NCBI RefSeq assembly: GCF_018362975.1 | Contig: NZ_CP074371.1 | Span: forward strand, 5,394,001-5,458,000 | Origin: Nocardia tengchongensis | GTDB lineage: Bacteria; Actinomycetota; Actinomycetes; Mycobacteriales; Mycobacteriaceae | Direction of reading: 5' to 3' | Length of the DNA: 64,000 bases | Shown: piece by piece, positions 9,087 through 17,847 of the stretch | How positions within the stretch are numbered: the stretch's first letter is position 1 | How the letters are laid out: each line of letters begins with the position of its first letter | Notes under the pieces: generated by a model | The model's input: the letters and a program-made list of their open reading frames with translations, nothing else | The model's database searches: none | Told to the model about the DNA's origin: nothing | Translations under genes and position numbers: made by a program

Positions 9087-9742
9087 GGCGCAAGCCCGCG
9101 AAACTCGACCTCGAGGACACGCAGCGGGCCGCCGCCTGGCAGGTGCAGTCGTTGCTGCTCGGCTATCCCGATGAGGCGCTGCTCGATTCGCTGCCCATGT
9201 TGGCGCGCGCCGTCTCGGCACTGCCCGAGGCAGTTGGTGCACCTTTGCAGCGGGTGCTGTCCTATCTCGAGACGACGTTGCCGCTCGCCGCGGCAACCGA
9301 CTATGTCGACACCTTCGACCACCGCAAACGGTTCAGCCCCTACCTGACCTGGTTCCTCTACGGCGACACCCGCAAACGCGGTATGGCGCTGCTGCGGTTC
9401 AAACAGGTCTATCGAGCCGAAGGGCTCGTGCTCGGCGACGAGGAGCTCTCCGACCACCTGGCGGTCGTACTCGAATTCGCCTCCGCGCATCCGGTTCCCG
9501 GGCAGCAGCTGCTGGTCGAGCACCGTGCGGGCATCGAGGTCATGCGGATGGGGTTGCGGGAGTCCGCATCGCCGTGGACCGGTGTCCTGGACTCGGTCTC
9601 GGCGACCCTGCCGGTCCTGCACGGCACCGAACGCGAGGCCGTCGCCAAGCTCATTGCAGCCGGGCCCCCGGGCGAGGACGTCGGTCTCGAACCGTTCGCA
9701 CCGCCCACCGACATGCCGGAATTCGTCGCAGACCGACGATGA
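9083..9742 (+). CDS. narJ: NarJ, nitrate reductase assembly chaperone
   Basis: NarJ/TorD-family chaperone of 219 residues, which inserts the molybdenum cofactor into NarG before membrane docking. Recognised by the helical AAAWQVQSLLLGYPDE opening and the conserved YVDTFDHRKRFSPYLTWFLY block with GDTRKRG. Length and motifs are normal and the frame is clean. It overlaps narH and narI remnants by 4 bases each. With NarG and NarI absent here it has no visible client unless another narGHI copy exists elsewhere. Confidence 0.9.
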   Translation: MRRKPAKLDLEDTQRAAAWQVQSLLLGYPDEALLDSLPMLARAVSALPEAVGAPLQRVLSYLETTLPLAAATDYVDTFDHRKRFSPYLTWFLYGDTRKRGMALLRFKQVYRAEGLVLGDEELSDHLAVVLEFASAHPVPGQQLLVEHRAGIEVMRMGLRESASPWTGVLDSVSATLPVLHGTEREAVAKLIAAGPPGEDVGLEPFAPPTDMPEFVADRR

Positions 9743-9801
9743 CGCTCACCGCCAAGGACTACCTGCTGTGGGTCGCCGTCCCCTGTATGCGGCAGCGAAA
9801 C
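9739..9801 (+). pseudogene. narI: narI 5' remnant (nitrate reductase gamma chain)
   Basis: The ATG at 9739 overlaps the narJ stop (ATGA) and begins MTLTAKDYLLWVAVP, which matches the expected start of NarI's first membrane helix. After about 16 to 20 codons the similarity stops and the sequence runs into the 3' end of the opposite-strand lipoprotein gene (9808). The heme-ligand helices are gone. Confidence 0.6.
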
Positions 9802-9807
9802 CCCGCC

Positions 9808-10494
9808 TCAGCCGCCGACCCGTTTGACGACCGCGTCCGCGACGGCACCCGCATCGCCGTCCGCCAACTCGATCTCGATCACGGCGGTGGGTGTGACCCG
9901 TACGGCGCAGTTCCATTGCCGGTCCACCACCTGCGGATTCAGCGAATGATATGTCCACTCCGCAGCATTCGGCCGGGTACGAACACTGTCGATGAGGACA
10001 TTCGCGCCCGCGGCGCCGATCGGCATCTTCGTTCCCGCGCACGTCTGGAGCGCCGTCGTGATCGTGGCTATGGCGCTCGAAGCTGTCGAACGATAGAGCG
10101 CGACAGCTTCGTAGCTCGAGGTGTTCTGGAGGGTCCCCTTGTCGATCTGTCGTTTCCGGAATGCGGTGAAGTCCGATCCATACAGCTGCCGGAATCCGAT
10201 CCCAGCCAACACCGCGCAGGTTTGCGGGCGGATGCCGGCGAGGTGCTCCATCGCGTCGGCCGGAGCGGTCTCCTGATCCTTGGTGTAGTCGGCGGCCATC
10301 GCGGCGTAGGTGGCCGAGTCGATGGTCTTCGCCTTGGCAGGATTGATGATCTGGTCGACATCCTTGGGCGCCAACAGGAGTGCCTCGATATCGGTCCCCG
10401 AACCTGTCGATCCCGCCGGTCCACACCCGGTCAGCGCGAACACTGCCGCAACGACCACCACCTTCACGGTGATCGATGATTTCCCCACGACCAC
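9808..10494 (-). CDS. lipoprotein with PknH-like sensor domain
   Basis: Lipoprotein of 228 residues. The signal peptide ends in the lipobox ALTGC near residue 24. The mature part resembles the extracellular sensor domain of mycobacterial PknH: an early ALLLAPKDVDQIIN strand, then CAVLAGIGFRQLYG and a late WNCAVRVTPTAVIEI with paired cysteines. Free-standing members of this family are common surface lipoproteins of unknown ligand. GTG 10494 is the listed start; an ORF-internal GTG two codons later is possible. Confidence 0.75.
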   Translation of the reverse strand: MVVGKSSITVKVVVVAAVFALTGCGPAGSTGSGTDIEALLLAPKDVDQIINPAKAKTIDSATYAAMAADYTKDQETAPADAMEHLAGIRPQTCAVLAGIGFRQLYGSDFTAFRKRQIDKGTLQNTSSYEAVALYRSTASSAIATITTALQTCAGTKMPIGAAGANVLIDSVRTRPNAAEWTYHSLNPQVVDRQWNCAVRVTPTAVIEIELADGDAGAVADAVVKRVGG

Positions 10495-10575
10495 GGTCGT
10501 CCCCCCGTTTCGATCTCGACGGCAAACTACGTCAGCCGAACTCGAAACCGCAAGAAGACAAGCAGGTCCGGTCGT

Positions 10576-11294
10576 CTATCCGGTCTCCGTCCGCCGCTGT
10601 GCTGTCGCCAGGACGCCTTCGAGGACGCAGGACAGGCCGAAGGCGAAAGTTTGGTCGGGGGTGAGATCTTCGGCGTCGCGGATGCGGCGGGCGAGGTGCG
10701 GGTAGTCGCCGGTGGCGATGGCGGAGCGGAGGTAGGGGCCGACCGCGGCGCGCCACTGTTCTTCGGTGAGGCCGGTGCGGCGCTGGGCGCGCAGCTCCGC
10801 CAGTTCCTGGACGACGGCGCCGGCGACATAGGCGAGCACGGTGTCGACGATGTTGGCGGCGAGGGTGATGTCATCGGTCGATTGCAGGGCCGCGGCCATG
10901 GCGATATCGAAGCGGCGCAGGGCATTCGGGCCGAGGGCGGGGCGGCCGGACAGTTCCGGGCCGAGCCACCGGTGGCGGAGCAGTAGGTCACGGAAGTGAT
11001 GGGCGACCGCCGCCAGGTCGGTGCGGGCGTCGCCGGTGAGGGCGGGCGGTGCGATCTCGGCCTGAGCGGCGTCGATCATCAGGTCCAGCAGTTCGCCGCG
11101 GTCGGCGACGTAGCGGTAGAGCGAGGCGGTGCCGGAAGCGAGTTCGGTGGCGATGCGGCGCATGGACACCGCGTCCAGGCCCTCGGCATCGGCCAGGGCG
11201 AGGGGGTCCCGACGATGCGGTCGACGCCCGGCGCCCGGCGCGCGGGCTCCCGGCGATCCCTGCTCCACACGAGCATCGGGTTGTCGTTCGTCAT
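10576..11294 (-). pseudogene. TetR-family regulator, one frameshift
   Basis: TetR regulator of about 239 residues if joined. It starts at ATG 11294 (MTNDNPMLVWSRDRREPARR), then near base 11210, in a run of five C, shifts to the frame holding the helix-turn-helix (AVSMRRIATELASGTASLYRYV) and a TetR_C-type ligand domain. Divergent from the FAD monooxygenase, with tandem operators between them. Since the rest of the frame is clean, an indel error is a plausible explanation. Confidence 0.8.
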
Positions 11295-11350
11295 CGCGCT
11301 CCTGTCCGGATCTTCGCGCCCCACTGCGCCATTGCACTGAGCCTAACACT

Positions 11351-11387
11351 GTGGTTACGGTGTAACCACAACGGCTACGGTGTATCC
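11351..11387. promoter_or_regulatory. tandem TetR operators
   Basis: GTGGTTAC (11351-11358) and GTAACCAC (11362-11369) form a perfect 8-base inverted repeat around GGT. A second, weaker copy, GGCTACGGTGTATCC (11373-11387), follows with its centre 20 bases away, about two helical turns. Both lie between the TetR gene and the monooxygenase it probably represses, just before the ribosome site AAGGAG (11390-11395). Confidence 0.75.
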
Positions 11388-11402
11388 ATAAGGAGTTCGG
11401 CG

Positions 11403-13022
11403 ATGACCGACCAGCGAGTTCCCGTCCTGATTGCCGGAGGAGGCACGGTCGGCTTGGCCGCCGCCGTGTTCCTGTCCGGGTGCGGCGTCCAGACCCTGGT
11501 GGTGGAGACACAACGCGGACCCTCACCGCATCCGCGTGCCACCGGCATCTCGCGGCGAACCATGGAGATGCTGCGTGCCGAAGGCCTCGAGGCTGCCGTC
11601 GATGCGGTGAGCATCGACATGGTGGCCGGGCTCGGCAAGGTCTACGCCCGAACCCTGGCCGAGACCGACTTCACCGCACCGAATCCCGCGGCGGCCGCCG
11701 CCGCGCGCCTGGACGAAACCAGTCCGGCGCTGGTGCGCGGCACCTGCCCGCAGCATCGGCTCGACTCGGTGCTGCTGCCCGCGGCCCGGGAACGCGGTGC
11801 GGTGGTGCGGCATTCGACACGGCTGGAATCGTTCACCCAGAACGACTCCGGCGTGCACGCGGTGCTGTCCGACGGCTCGGTCGTGCACGCCGACTACCTG
11901 ATCGCTGCCGACGGGGCGCGCAGTGAGGTCCGTGGTGCGTTGGATATCGCCGTCAGCGGACCCGGGCCGCTGGGGACGCCGATGATCAGCATGCTGTTCC
12001 GCGCCGACCTGACGCCCTACACCGGCGGCCGGACCTTCGCGACGTGCACCATCGACAATCCGGAGGTCGCCGGACTGCTGGTCACGGTGGACGGCGCAAA
12101 CGAATGGATTCTGCATGTGCCATCCGATGATTCGGGCGAGGGATTCACCGCTGCCCACTGCACGGCCTTGATCCGTGCGGCTGTCGGCGACTCGACCGTC
12201 GAGGTCGAGGTGGTCAGTGTGCTGCCGTGGCGTCCGCGTGGCCAGCTGGCCGAACAGTTCCGGGCCGGTCGTGTCTTCCTCGTCGGCGATGCGGCCCACA
12301 CAGTGCCTCCGCTGGGCGCTTTCGGGCTCAATACCGGTGTCGCAGATGCCCACAACCTCGCATGGAAGATCGCGGCCGTAATCCACGGCTGGGCCGGCAC
12401 AGGACTGCTGGCAAGCTACGAGGACGAGCGGCGGCCGGTCGCCGCGACGACCCTCGAACAAGCTGTTCTGCGGCTTCCTGATCCGCGCCTGCACTGGGAG
12501 ACGTCTCCGGAGATCGTCGCCGCCCGTCAGGAGGCCGGTGTGCTCAATGCTCCCGTCGTACACGCGGGCTACCGCTACGAATCGTCTGCCGTCATCGGCT
12601 CGAATCCGGAACTGCCCTCGACCGAGGACATCTCGCTGGTCCTGGACGGCACGCCCGGCTCTCGTCTGCCGCATCGGTGGGTGCATCACCATGAAGGTCG
12701 GATGTCGACTTTGGACCTCGTCGGTCGCGAACTCACGGTGCTGACCGCCGACGATGGGTGGGCCCAGGCGGCGCGTGAGGTGGCGCACGCCCTCTCGATT
12801 CCGCTGAGCGTCCATCGAATTGCGCTGGTGGACACCGACTGGACCGGCAGTGTCGGCATACATGCGGACGGTGCAGTCCTGGTGCGCCCCGATCATGTGA
12901 TCGCCTGGCGGATGATCGACCGGCCCACCGACCCGCGCGCCGCCATGATCGATGCACTCGGAGAGGTGCTCTCGCTCGAGCGCGCGGAAAACCGCTTCGC
13001 CGGGCGGATCCGGGGTCGGTAG
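11403..13022 (+). CDS. FAD-dependent aromatic monooxygenase
   Basis: Flavoprotein hydroxylase of the PheA/TfdB (FAD_binding_3) class, 539 residues. The ADP-binding loop IAGGGTVGLAAAV is at residues 9-21, the DG motif region is LIAADGARSEVRG near residue 170, and LVGDAAHTVPPLGAFGLNTG near residue 293 binds the FAD ribityl chain. A thioredoxin-like C-terminal domain follows (to residue 539). Uses NAD(P)H and O2 to hydroxylate an aromatic or polyketide ring; substrate unknown. ATG 11403 has AAGGAG upstream. Under TetR control by position. Confidence 0.88.
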   Translation: MTDQRVPVLIAGGGTVGLAAAVFLSGCGVQTLVVETQRGPSPHPRATGISRRTMEMLRAEGLEAAVDAVSIDMVAGLGKVYARTLAETDFTAPNPAAAAAARLDETSPALVRGTCPQHRLDSVLLPAARERGAVVRHSTRLESFTQNDSGVHAVLSDGSVVHADYLIAADGARSEVRGALDIAVSGPGPLGTPMISMLFRADLTPYTGGRTFATCTIDNPEVAGLLVTVDGANEWILHVPSDDSGEGFTAAHCTALIRAAVGDSTVEVEVVSVLPWRPRGQLAEQFRAGRVFLVGDAAHTVPPLGAFGLNTGVADAHNLAWKIAAVIHGWAGTGLLASYEDERRPVAATTLEQAVLRLPDPRLHWETSPEIVAARQEAGVLNAPVVHAGYRYESSAVIGSNPELPSTEDISLVLDGTPGSRLPHRWVHHHEGRMSTLDLVGRELTVLTADDGWAQAAREVAHALSIPLSVHRIALVDTDWTGSVGIHADGAVLVRPDHVIAWRMIDRPTDPRAAMIDALGEVLSLERAENRFAGRIRGR

Positions 13023-13032
13023 GGTTCGGCGG

Positions 13033-13917
13033 GTGGCGAGGATCGCGTTTCTGGGGTTGGGCCGGATGGGTGCGGGCATGGCGGCGCGGATGGTGGCCGC
13101 TGGGCACGAAGTGACCGTGTACAACAGGACGCCGGAGAAGGCGGCTGAACTCGTCTCCGCCGGGGCCGCGTTCGCGGAGACACCTCGCGCGGCCGCGAAG
13201 GATGCCGAGGCGATCTTCGCGATGGTGGCCGACGACGAGGCCTCGCGGGCCGATTGGCTGGGCGCGGACGGTGCGTTGGCGGGGGAGTACGCACCCGGCG
13301 CGTTCGCGGTGGAGTTCTCCACCATTTCACGGCCTTGGGTGTATGAGCTGTCGAAGCACGCTGCGGCGCATGGTCTTCGCTACCTCGACTCGCCGGTGAC
13401 CGGATTACCCGACGCGGCGGCGGCCGGGCAACTGACCCTGTTCGTCGGCGCGGACCTCGCCGATCTCGACGCCGCCCGGCCACTCCTGGAACCCCTGTGC
13501 ACCCACATCGTCCACTTCGGCGATGTGGGCGCGGGCGCGAGCTACAAACTCATACAGAACCTCCTGGGCTCAATTCAGATCGCCGCCACCGCGGAGGCGC
13601 TGCGGACCGCGGAACTCGCGGGACTGGATCTCGCTGTCGTCGCCGACACCCTTTCCAAGGGTGGTGCGGCCAGCCCTACGGTGATCCGCATGTGCACCGA
13701 GATGCTCGCCGGCGGTCACGACCGCGACATCGCCTTCACCGCGGCCCTGCGGCTCAAGGACACCCGGATCGGTGTCGAGTTGGCTGATGCGGTTGGAACC
13801 CCTGCGGCTCTCGGCCACACCGCTGAGCAGATCTTCGAGCGCCTGGTGGCGGCCGGACATGGCGATCTCTCTGAAACGAAGCTCATCGACCTGCTCAGAA
13901 GTCCCGCCGTGGGATGA
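13033..13917 (+). CDS. NAD(P)-dependent beta-hydroxyacid dehydrogenase family
   Basis: Member of the 3-hydroxyisobutyrate/6-phosphogluconate dehydrogenase family, 294 residues. The Rossmann motif GLGRMGAGMA begins near residue 8, VYNRTPEK gives NADP preference by its arginine, DSPVTG is the substrate loop, and GAGASYKLIQNLL contains the catalytic lysine. Start is GTG 13033, ten bases after the monooxygenase stop, so the two genes are probably cotranscribed. Substrate is likely a short beta-hydroxy acid or an aldehyde; family members also include imine reductases. Confidence 0.82.
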   Translation: MARIAFLGLGRMGAGMAARMVAAGHEVTVYNRTPEKAAELVSAGAAFAETPRAAAKDAEAIFAMVADDEASRADWLGADGALAGEYAPGAFAVEFSTISRPWVYELSKHAAAHGLRYLDSPVTGLPDAAAAGQLTLFVGADLADLDAARPLLEPLCTHIVHFGDVGAGASYKLIQNLLGSIQIAATAEALRTAELAGLDLAVVADTLSKGGAASPTVIRMCTEMLAGGHDRDIAFTAALRLKDTRIGVELADAVGTPAALGHTAEQIFERLVAAGHGDLSETKLIDLLRSPAVG

Positions 13918-14008
13918 CTTCGAGTAGCTGTCAATACCGCTGAGGTCGGATGTGGAATCCGGGGTCGCGATGGATGTGGCACCGGGCGGGCGAACATAGC
14001 GTGAAGGC

Positions 14009-15199
14009 ATGTCCGAGCAGCTCGAAACCCAGGTGACCGACGTGCGGCGAGATCGGCGCATCGGAGTGGTCGACAGTTTGCGCGGGTTCGCGCTGTTCGG
14101 GATCCTCGTCACCAATACCGTGGTGGCGACCATGTTCTGGTCGTCGCAGGGGGCGGCCGGTGATCCGCGGCCGATGTTCGAGAGCACCGCTGATCTGTTC
14201 GTGTACGGCGTGGTCGAAGGGTTCTTCGTCGGGAAGTTCTATCTGTTGTTCGCGTTTCTGTTCGGGTACTCGTTCACCTTGCAGATCGCCGCGGCCGAAC
14301 GCGCCGGGGTTGCGCCGGTGCCGAGATTGTTGCGGCGGTGCCTGGCGCTGTTCCTGATCGGGCTGGCGCATGTGCTGCTGCTGTGGATCTGCGACATCCT
14401 CACGCTCTACGCGGCGCTGGGATTGATCCTGGTGGCGCTCCGTTGGATTCGGCCGCGACCGGCGCTCATCACCGGACTGGTGTTGTACTTCGGGTTCGCC
14501 GCACTGGCGTTCGTACCGGGCAACGGTGGGCTGGCCGGTTTGGGGGACGTCTTCGACGTGCAGCGGATGCACGACGGCTTCACCGGCACGTTCGGTGACA
14601 CTCTGCGGGCTCAGCTGTCCTTCGGTCCGAAGTTCATGGTGTTCACCTGGCTTGGGCAGGGCATTCCGGCGCTGGGGATGTTCCTGGTCGGACTGGCAGC
14701 CGGTAAGCGGCGGGTACTCGAGGACGCGGAGTGGATCAGCCGGTGGTTGCCGCGGGCGCTGGCGGTGGGTTTCGGTGTGGGACTGCCGGTTTCGGTTGTC
14801 ACAGTGACGTTGATGACCGTGCACGGGAAGCTGCCGTCGTTCTGGTACGGGGTGCAGGAATTTGCGAATCCGTTGATGACGCTGGGTTATGCGGCCGGAA
14901 TCGTGTGGCTGGCGCGGTATCGGTGGGCGGGCGCGGTGGGGTCGCTCGCGCCCGCCGGGCGCATGGCGGCCACCAACTACATCGGGCAGTCGGTGGTGAT
15001 GATGCTCATCTACACCGGATACGGCCTGGCACTGGCGGATCGCGTGCCGCCCGCCGGGGTCGTGCTGCTCGCGGTCGCGACCTATCTGGTCCAGTTGCGG
15101 GTGAGCGCCTGGTGGCTGCGGCAGCATCCGTATGGTCCGGTGGAGTGGCTGCTGCGCGCAGTGACCTACCGGTCGGTTCCCGCCTGGCGGAGGCCCTGA
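14009..15199 (+). CDS. DUF418 family membrane protein
   Basis: Polytopic membrane protein of 396 residues with about nine helices. The opening RIGVVDSLRGFALFGILVTN and the C-terminal DUF418 block (GRMAATNYIGQSVVMMLIYTGYG to YGPVEWLLRAVTY) are diagnostic. Related to acyltransferase-3-like proteins; a role in transfer or export across the membrane has been suggested for the family but not shown. Separate promoter likely, given the 91-base gap. Converges with the next gene. Confidence 0.88.
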   Translation: MSEQLETQVTDVRRDRRIGVVDSLRGFALFGILVTNTVVATMFWSSQGAAGDPRPMFESTADLFVYGVVEGFFVGKFYLLFAFLFGYSFTLQIAAAERAGVAPVPRLLRRCLALFLIGLAHVLLLWICDILTLYAALGLILVALRWIRPRPALITGLVLYFGFAALAFVPGNGGLAGLGDVFDVQRMHDGFTGTFGDTLRAQLSFGPKFMVFTWLGQGIPALGMFLVGLAAGKRRVLEDAEWISRWLPRALAVGFGVGLPVSVVTVTLMTVHGKLPSFWYGVQEFANPLMTLGYAAGIVWLARYRWAGAVGSLAPAGRMAATNYIGQSVVMMLIYTGYGLALADRVPPAGVVLLAVATYLVQLRVSAWWLRQHPYGPVEWLLRAVTYRSVPAWRRP

Positions 15200-15221
15200 A
15201 TACGCCGCTGCTGCAGCGGGT

Positions 15222-15580
15222 TCAGGGCAGGTCGTAGGCCGTGGCGTGGCGGGGCTGGTACAGGCCGATCTGGCCCGCGCCGGGCACCTTCAGCATGGTG
15301 AGCAACCCCACCCCGCATTGATGACCTCCGAGGTGAACTCGACTCCCTTGGACCGCAATTCGTCGACGGTCGCTTCCAGGTCGTCGCACATGAGGTACAG
15401 CTCGGCCTTGCCGCTGTCGGGGACGTCCGCCGGGTGGACGGCGAGTTCGGCGGGCGGTGACTTGAAGATCAGCCAGCCGTTGTTCGCGTCGACGTAGGCC
15501 AGGCCGAGGACGTCACGGAAGAAGGCCCGTGCCGCCTCGGCGTCCTCGGCGTACAGGATGGTGTGCGCACCGGTGATCAT
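15222..15580 (-). pseudogene. VOC/glyoxalase-fold protein, C-terminal frameshift
   Basis: Vicinal-oxygen-chelate protein of about 119 residues if joined. The N-terminal half ITGAHTILYAEDAEAARAFF and the central ELYLMCDDLEATVDELRSKG are typical of the glyoxalase/bleomycin-resistance superfamily. One extra base near 15304 ends the frame at AGWGCSPC; the next frame continues as LTMLKVPGAGQIGLYQPRH to a stop at 15222, the expected tail. The likely function is binding or detoxifying a small molecule. Confidence 0.75.
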
Positions 15581-15589
15581 GTGCTGACG

Positions 15590-16438
15590 CTAACAGCGGC
15601 CCGCGCCTTCGACGCGCAGGTGAGCGGTCAGGATGTCGGCCAGTCGGCCGGCGAATTCGGGCGCTTCGGTGCGCATGCCGTTGTGGGCGCCGGGGAACTC
15701 GGTGAGCTCGATACCGAGCTTGCGGGCGATCTCGGCGGGCGGCCGGTACGGCAGGCAGCCCCGGGTCTCCCGCCCGGCCGCCATGACCAGCCGATCCGTC
15801 AGCGGGGCGAGCGCCGTGAAATCGGGAACGTAGGAGGTGAACTCGCGCAGCTCGTGTTCGAGCATCAGCGGTCCGTTGGCGGCGAGCCGAGCCCACATCT
15901 CCGCGGCCCGCGGCGACAGCTCGGCCGGCATCGGAGACGGCTTCATCGCGTTGCCGATTCCGGCGAGGAAGCGTGCGCCCGCGGCGGCGGGGCCGTCGGT
16001 GCGGAACAGCGTGTACACCTCCTCGATCATGGCGCGCTGCTCTGCGGCATCGGGAAGCACGCCGAAGCACGGCGGTTCGTGGGCCACCAGCAACGCCACC
16101 CGGTCCGGATGCCGCGCCAGCAGATCCAGTCCGACCACCGCCCCGGCGCTGCCGCCGACGACGAACGCGGGCTGGTCGGTGAGATGACTCAGCAGGCGGA
16201 ACGCGTCATCGCTCTGAACCTCGACCCGTTGCGTCTGCTGCGGACCGTCGAGCACGCTGCGCGAATACCCGCGCGGGTCCAGTGAGGCCACGGTGAACCG
16301 GTCCTCCAGCACCTCGGCGATCGGATCGACCGATGCCGCGTCGCCCCCACCGCCCGGCAGGAACAACACCAGCGGCCCGCTGCCACGCACCTCGTAGTAC
16401 AACGTCGCGCCGGGCACCCGGAGCGTCTCGGATCTCAT
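15590..16438 (-). CDS. alpha/beta hydrolase
   Basis: Alpha/beta-fold hydrolase, 282 residues. LFLPGGGG is the oxyanion loop, GGSAGAVVG near residue 97 is the nucleophile elbow with serine, and EFPGAHNGM carries the histidine. The start ATG 16438 overlaps the stop of the upstream TetR gene as ATGA, so they are translationally coupled; this settles the start over an in-frame ATG ten codons earlier. Similar in style to the hydrolase at 26266-27093. Substrate unknown. Confidence 0.85.
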   Translation of the reverse strand: MRSETLRVPGATLYYEVRGSGPLVLFLPGGGGDAASVDPIAEVLEDRFTVASLDPRGYSRSVLDGPQQTQRVEVQSDDAFRLLSHLTDQPAFVVGGSAGAVVGLDLLARHPDRVALLVAHEPPCFGVLPDAAEQRAMIEEVYTLFRTDGPAAAGARFLAGIGNAMKPSPMPAELSPRAAEMWARLAANGPLMLEHELREFTSYVPDFTALAPLTDRLVMAAGRETRGCLPYRPPAEIARKLGIELTEFPGAHNGMRTEAPEFAGRLADILTAHLRVEGAGRC

Positions 16439-17025
16439 TGCGGTGTCTCCTGTTTCGATGTCGGCCACTGCGTCAGCAGCAGGTGCAGGGCGTCGAGGAT
16501 GCGCGCCCAGGACCCGTCGGTCTCGCGGGAATGGTTGAAGCCGCCGCCGGTCTCGAGCGTCGCGTACCCGTGAAAGGTGCTGCGCAGCAGGCGACCGGCG
16601 TCGATCAGCTCGGTGCCGTCGAGGTCGTAGCCGCGCAGCAGCGCTTCGGTCAACTGCACGCTGCGGACCGCGCCGGGTGCGTCCGCGATGGCTTCGATGT
16701 CGAGCTTGCGCTGGGTGGCCGCATACCTGCCCGGATGCTCGCGGGCATAGTCGCGATACGCGTTCGCGAACGCGACCAGCGCGTCCTTACCGGCCCGCCC
16801 GGCGACCGCGACACCGATCCGATCGGTCATCTCGAGGGCGCCCTGCAGCGCGACGCGCGTGCGCAGATCCTCGAGATTCCGCACATGCGTGTAGAGGCTC
16901 GGGTCCTTGACTCCGAACCGCTTGGCCACCGCGGCCAGCGTCACGTTGTCGATCCCGATGTCATCGGCCATCTCCGCGGCCGCCTGCGTGATCCGCTCGG
17001 CGTTCAGGCCCACCCGGGGTGACAT
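16435..17025 (-). CDS. TetR regulator with WHG domain
   Basis: TetR-type regulator of 196 residues. The helix-turn-helix is LAAVAKRFGVKDPSLYTHVR (residues 29-48), and the C-terminal ligand domain fits the TetR_C WHG class by FANAYRDYAREHPGRYAATQ and STFHGYATLETGGGF. First gene of a two-gene operon with the hydrolase, and probably represses it through the inverted repeat at 17046-17065, 21 bases upstream of its start. Confidence 0.87.
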   Translation of the reverse strand: MSPRVGLNAERITQAAAEMADDIGIDNVTLAAVAKRFGVKDPSLYTHVRNLEDLRTRVALQGALEMTDRIGVAVAGRAGKDALVAFANAYRDYAREHPGRYAATQRKLDIEAIADAPGAVRSVQLTEALLRGYDLDGTELIDAGRLLRSTFHGYATLETGGGFNHSRETDGSWARILDALHLLLTQWPTSKQETPQ

Positions 17026-17045
17026 GACTCCATCCTTCCTATGAG

Positions 17046-17065
17046 TATTAGGTTAATTCCTAATA
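17046..17065. promoter_or_regulatory. TetR operator
   Basis: TATTAGG (17046-17052) and CCTAATA (17059-17065) form a perfect 7-base inverted repeat with a 6-base spacer, immediately upstream of the TetR-hydrolase operon. The AT-rich surroundings fit a promoter. Autoregulation is inferred. Confidence 0.65.
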
Positions 17066-17099
17066 TACATAGGTTTTCGAGCCTCGCAGTGGTCCTGCC

Positions 17100-17411
17100 T
17101 CAGCCGATGCTGTCCTGCACCGGATAGTCGATGACGACCACACCGCCGGTGGCGTAGTTGACGACATCGGCGGACACCCGCTGACCTTGCGGCGACGACC
17201 GCGCCACGGCCATGGCGGCGGCGTCGGCGAAGTCGGCTTCGAAGACCGCGAAATACGGCGCTTCTCCCTTGGTCGCCGCCACGTCGAAGCTGTACCGGCA
17301 CGCGAGCAGACCGGGCCAATTCATCACCAGTGGAATGTGTTTGGTCACGTAGTAGTCGCGGAAGTGGTCAGGGTCGGCGGGCTTGGGATACAGGACCAGC
17401 AACCTATGCAT
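17100..17411 (-). CDS. EthD-family protein
   Basis: Small dimeric alpha-beta barrel protein of the EthD family, 103 residues. The opening HRLLVLYPKPADPDHFRDYY and the KHIPLVMNWPG segment are typical, and APYFAVFEADF is the last strand. EthD proteins accompany oxidative degradation genes, and some are dehydratases or decarboxylases. Its ATG overlaps the end of the ABM gene by 8 bases, so the two are coupled. Confidence 0.8.
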   Translation of the reverse strand: MHRLLVLYPKPADPDHFRDYYVTKHIPLVMNWPGLLACRYSFDVAATKGEAPYFAVFEADFADAAAMAVARSSPQGQRVSADVVNYATGGVVVIDYPVQDSIG

Positions 17412-17757
17412 GACGACCTCCGTCCAGAGACGAGACCATGACACTGCGCGACAGCGGGATTCGGGTGAGGGCGGCGGTGGATTCGAGATCCGCATGGGTG
17501 TCGCCGGCCAGCCAGCCGGGGAGATCGGCGACGAAGGCCGCGACCGCGGGGAGGGCCATGTGGGTGTCGACCGCGGCCTGGTCCGCGTACAGCTCGCGGA
17601 GGAGGTAGCGGCCGGCGCGGGACGGGTCGCGCCAGAAGCCGTAGTCCAGGACGCCGGGTTCGGTGGCCGCATCCCTCGCGAGGGCGGTGAGGGCTGACTC
17701 GAAATCGGCTGTGCGACTGGGGATGATGTCCAGTATCGCGGTCAGTTGAATCGCCAT
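17404..17757 (-). CDS. antibiotic biosynthesis monooxygenase (ABM) domain protein
   Basis: ABM-domain protein, 117 residues, the ferredoxin-like fold of cofactor-free oxygenases such as quinol monooxygenase YgiN. LTAILDIIPSRTADFESALT and YLLRELYADQAAVDTHMA are characteristic. First gene of a pair with the EthD gene; it is divergent from a LysR gene 90 bases away, which probably regulates the pair. Confidence 0.82.
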   Translation of the reverse strand: MAIQLTAILDIIPSRTADFESALTALARDAATEPGVLDYGFWRDPSRAGRYLLRELYADQAAVDTHMALPAVAAFVADLPGWLAGDTHADLESTAALTRIPLSRSVMVSSLDGGRHA

Positions 17758-17847
17758 ATACGCACGTTAGAGCTGTGACATCGGTCGAGGGAAAGACCGG
17801 GACGGGATAGAGTCAGAACGGATCGTTATCAATCGACGGGGAGAGCC

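Noticed and set aside
11523..13325. 600-codon open frame on the minus strand
   Set aside because: Lies opposite the FAD monooxygenase, whose cofactor motifs are unambiguous; no motif in the shadow.
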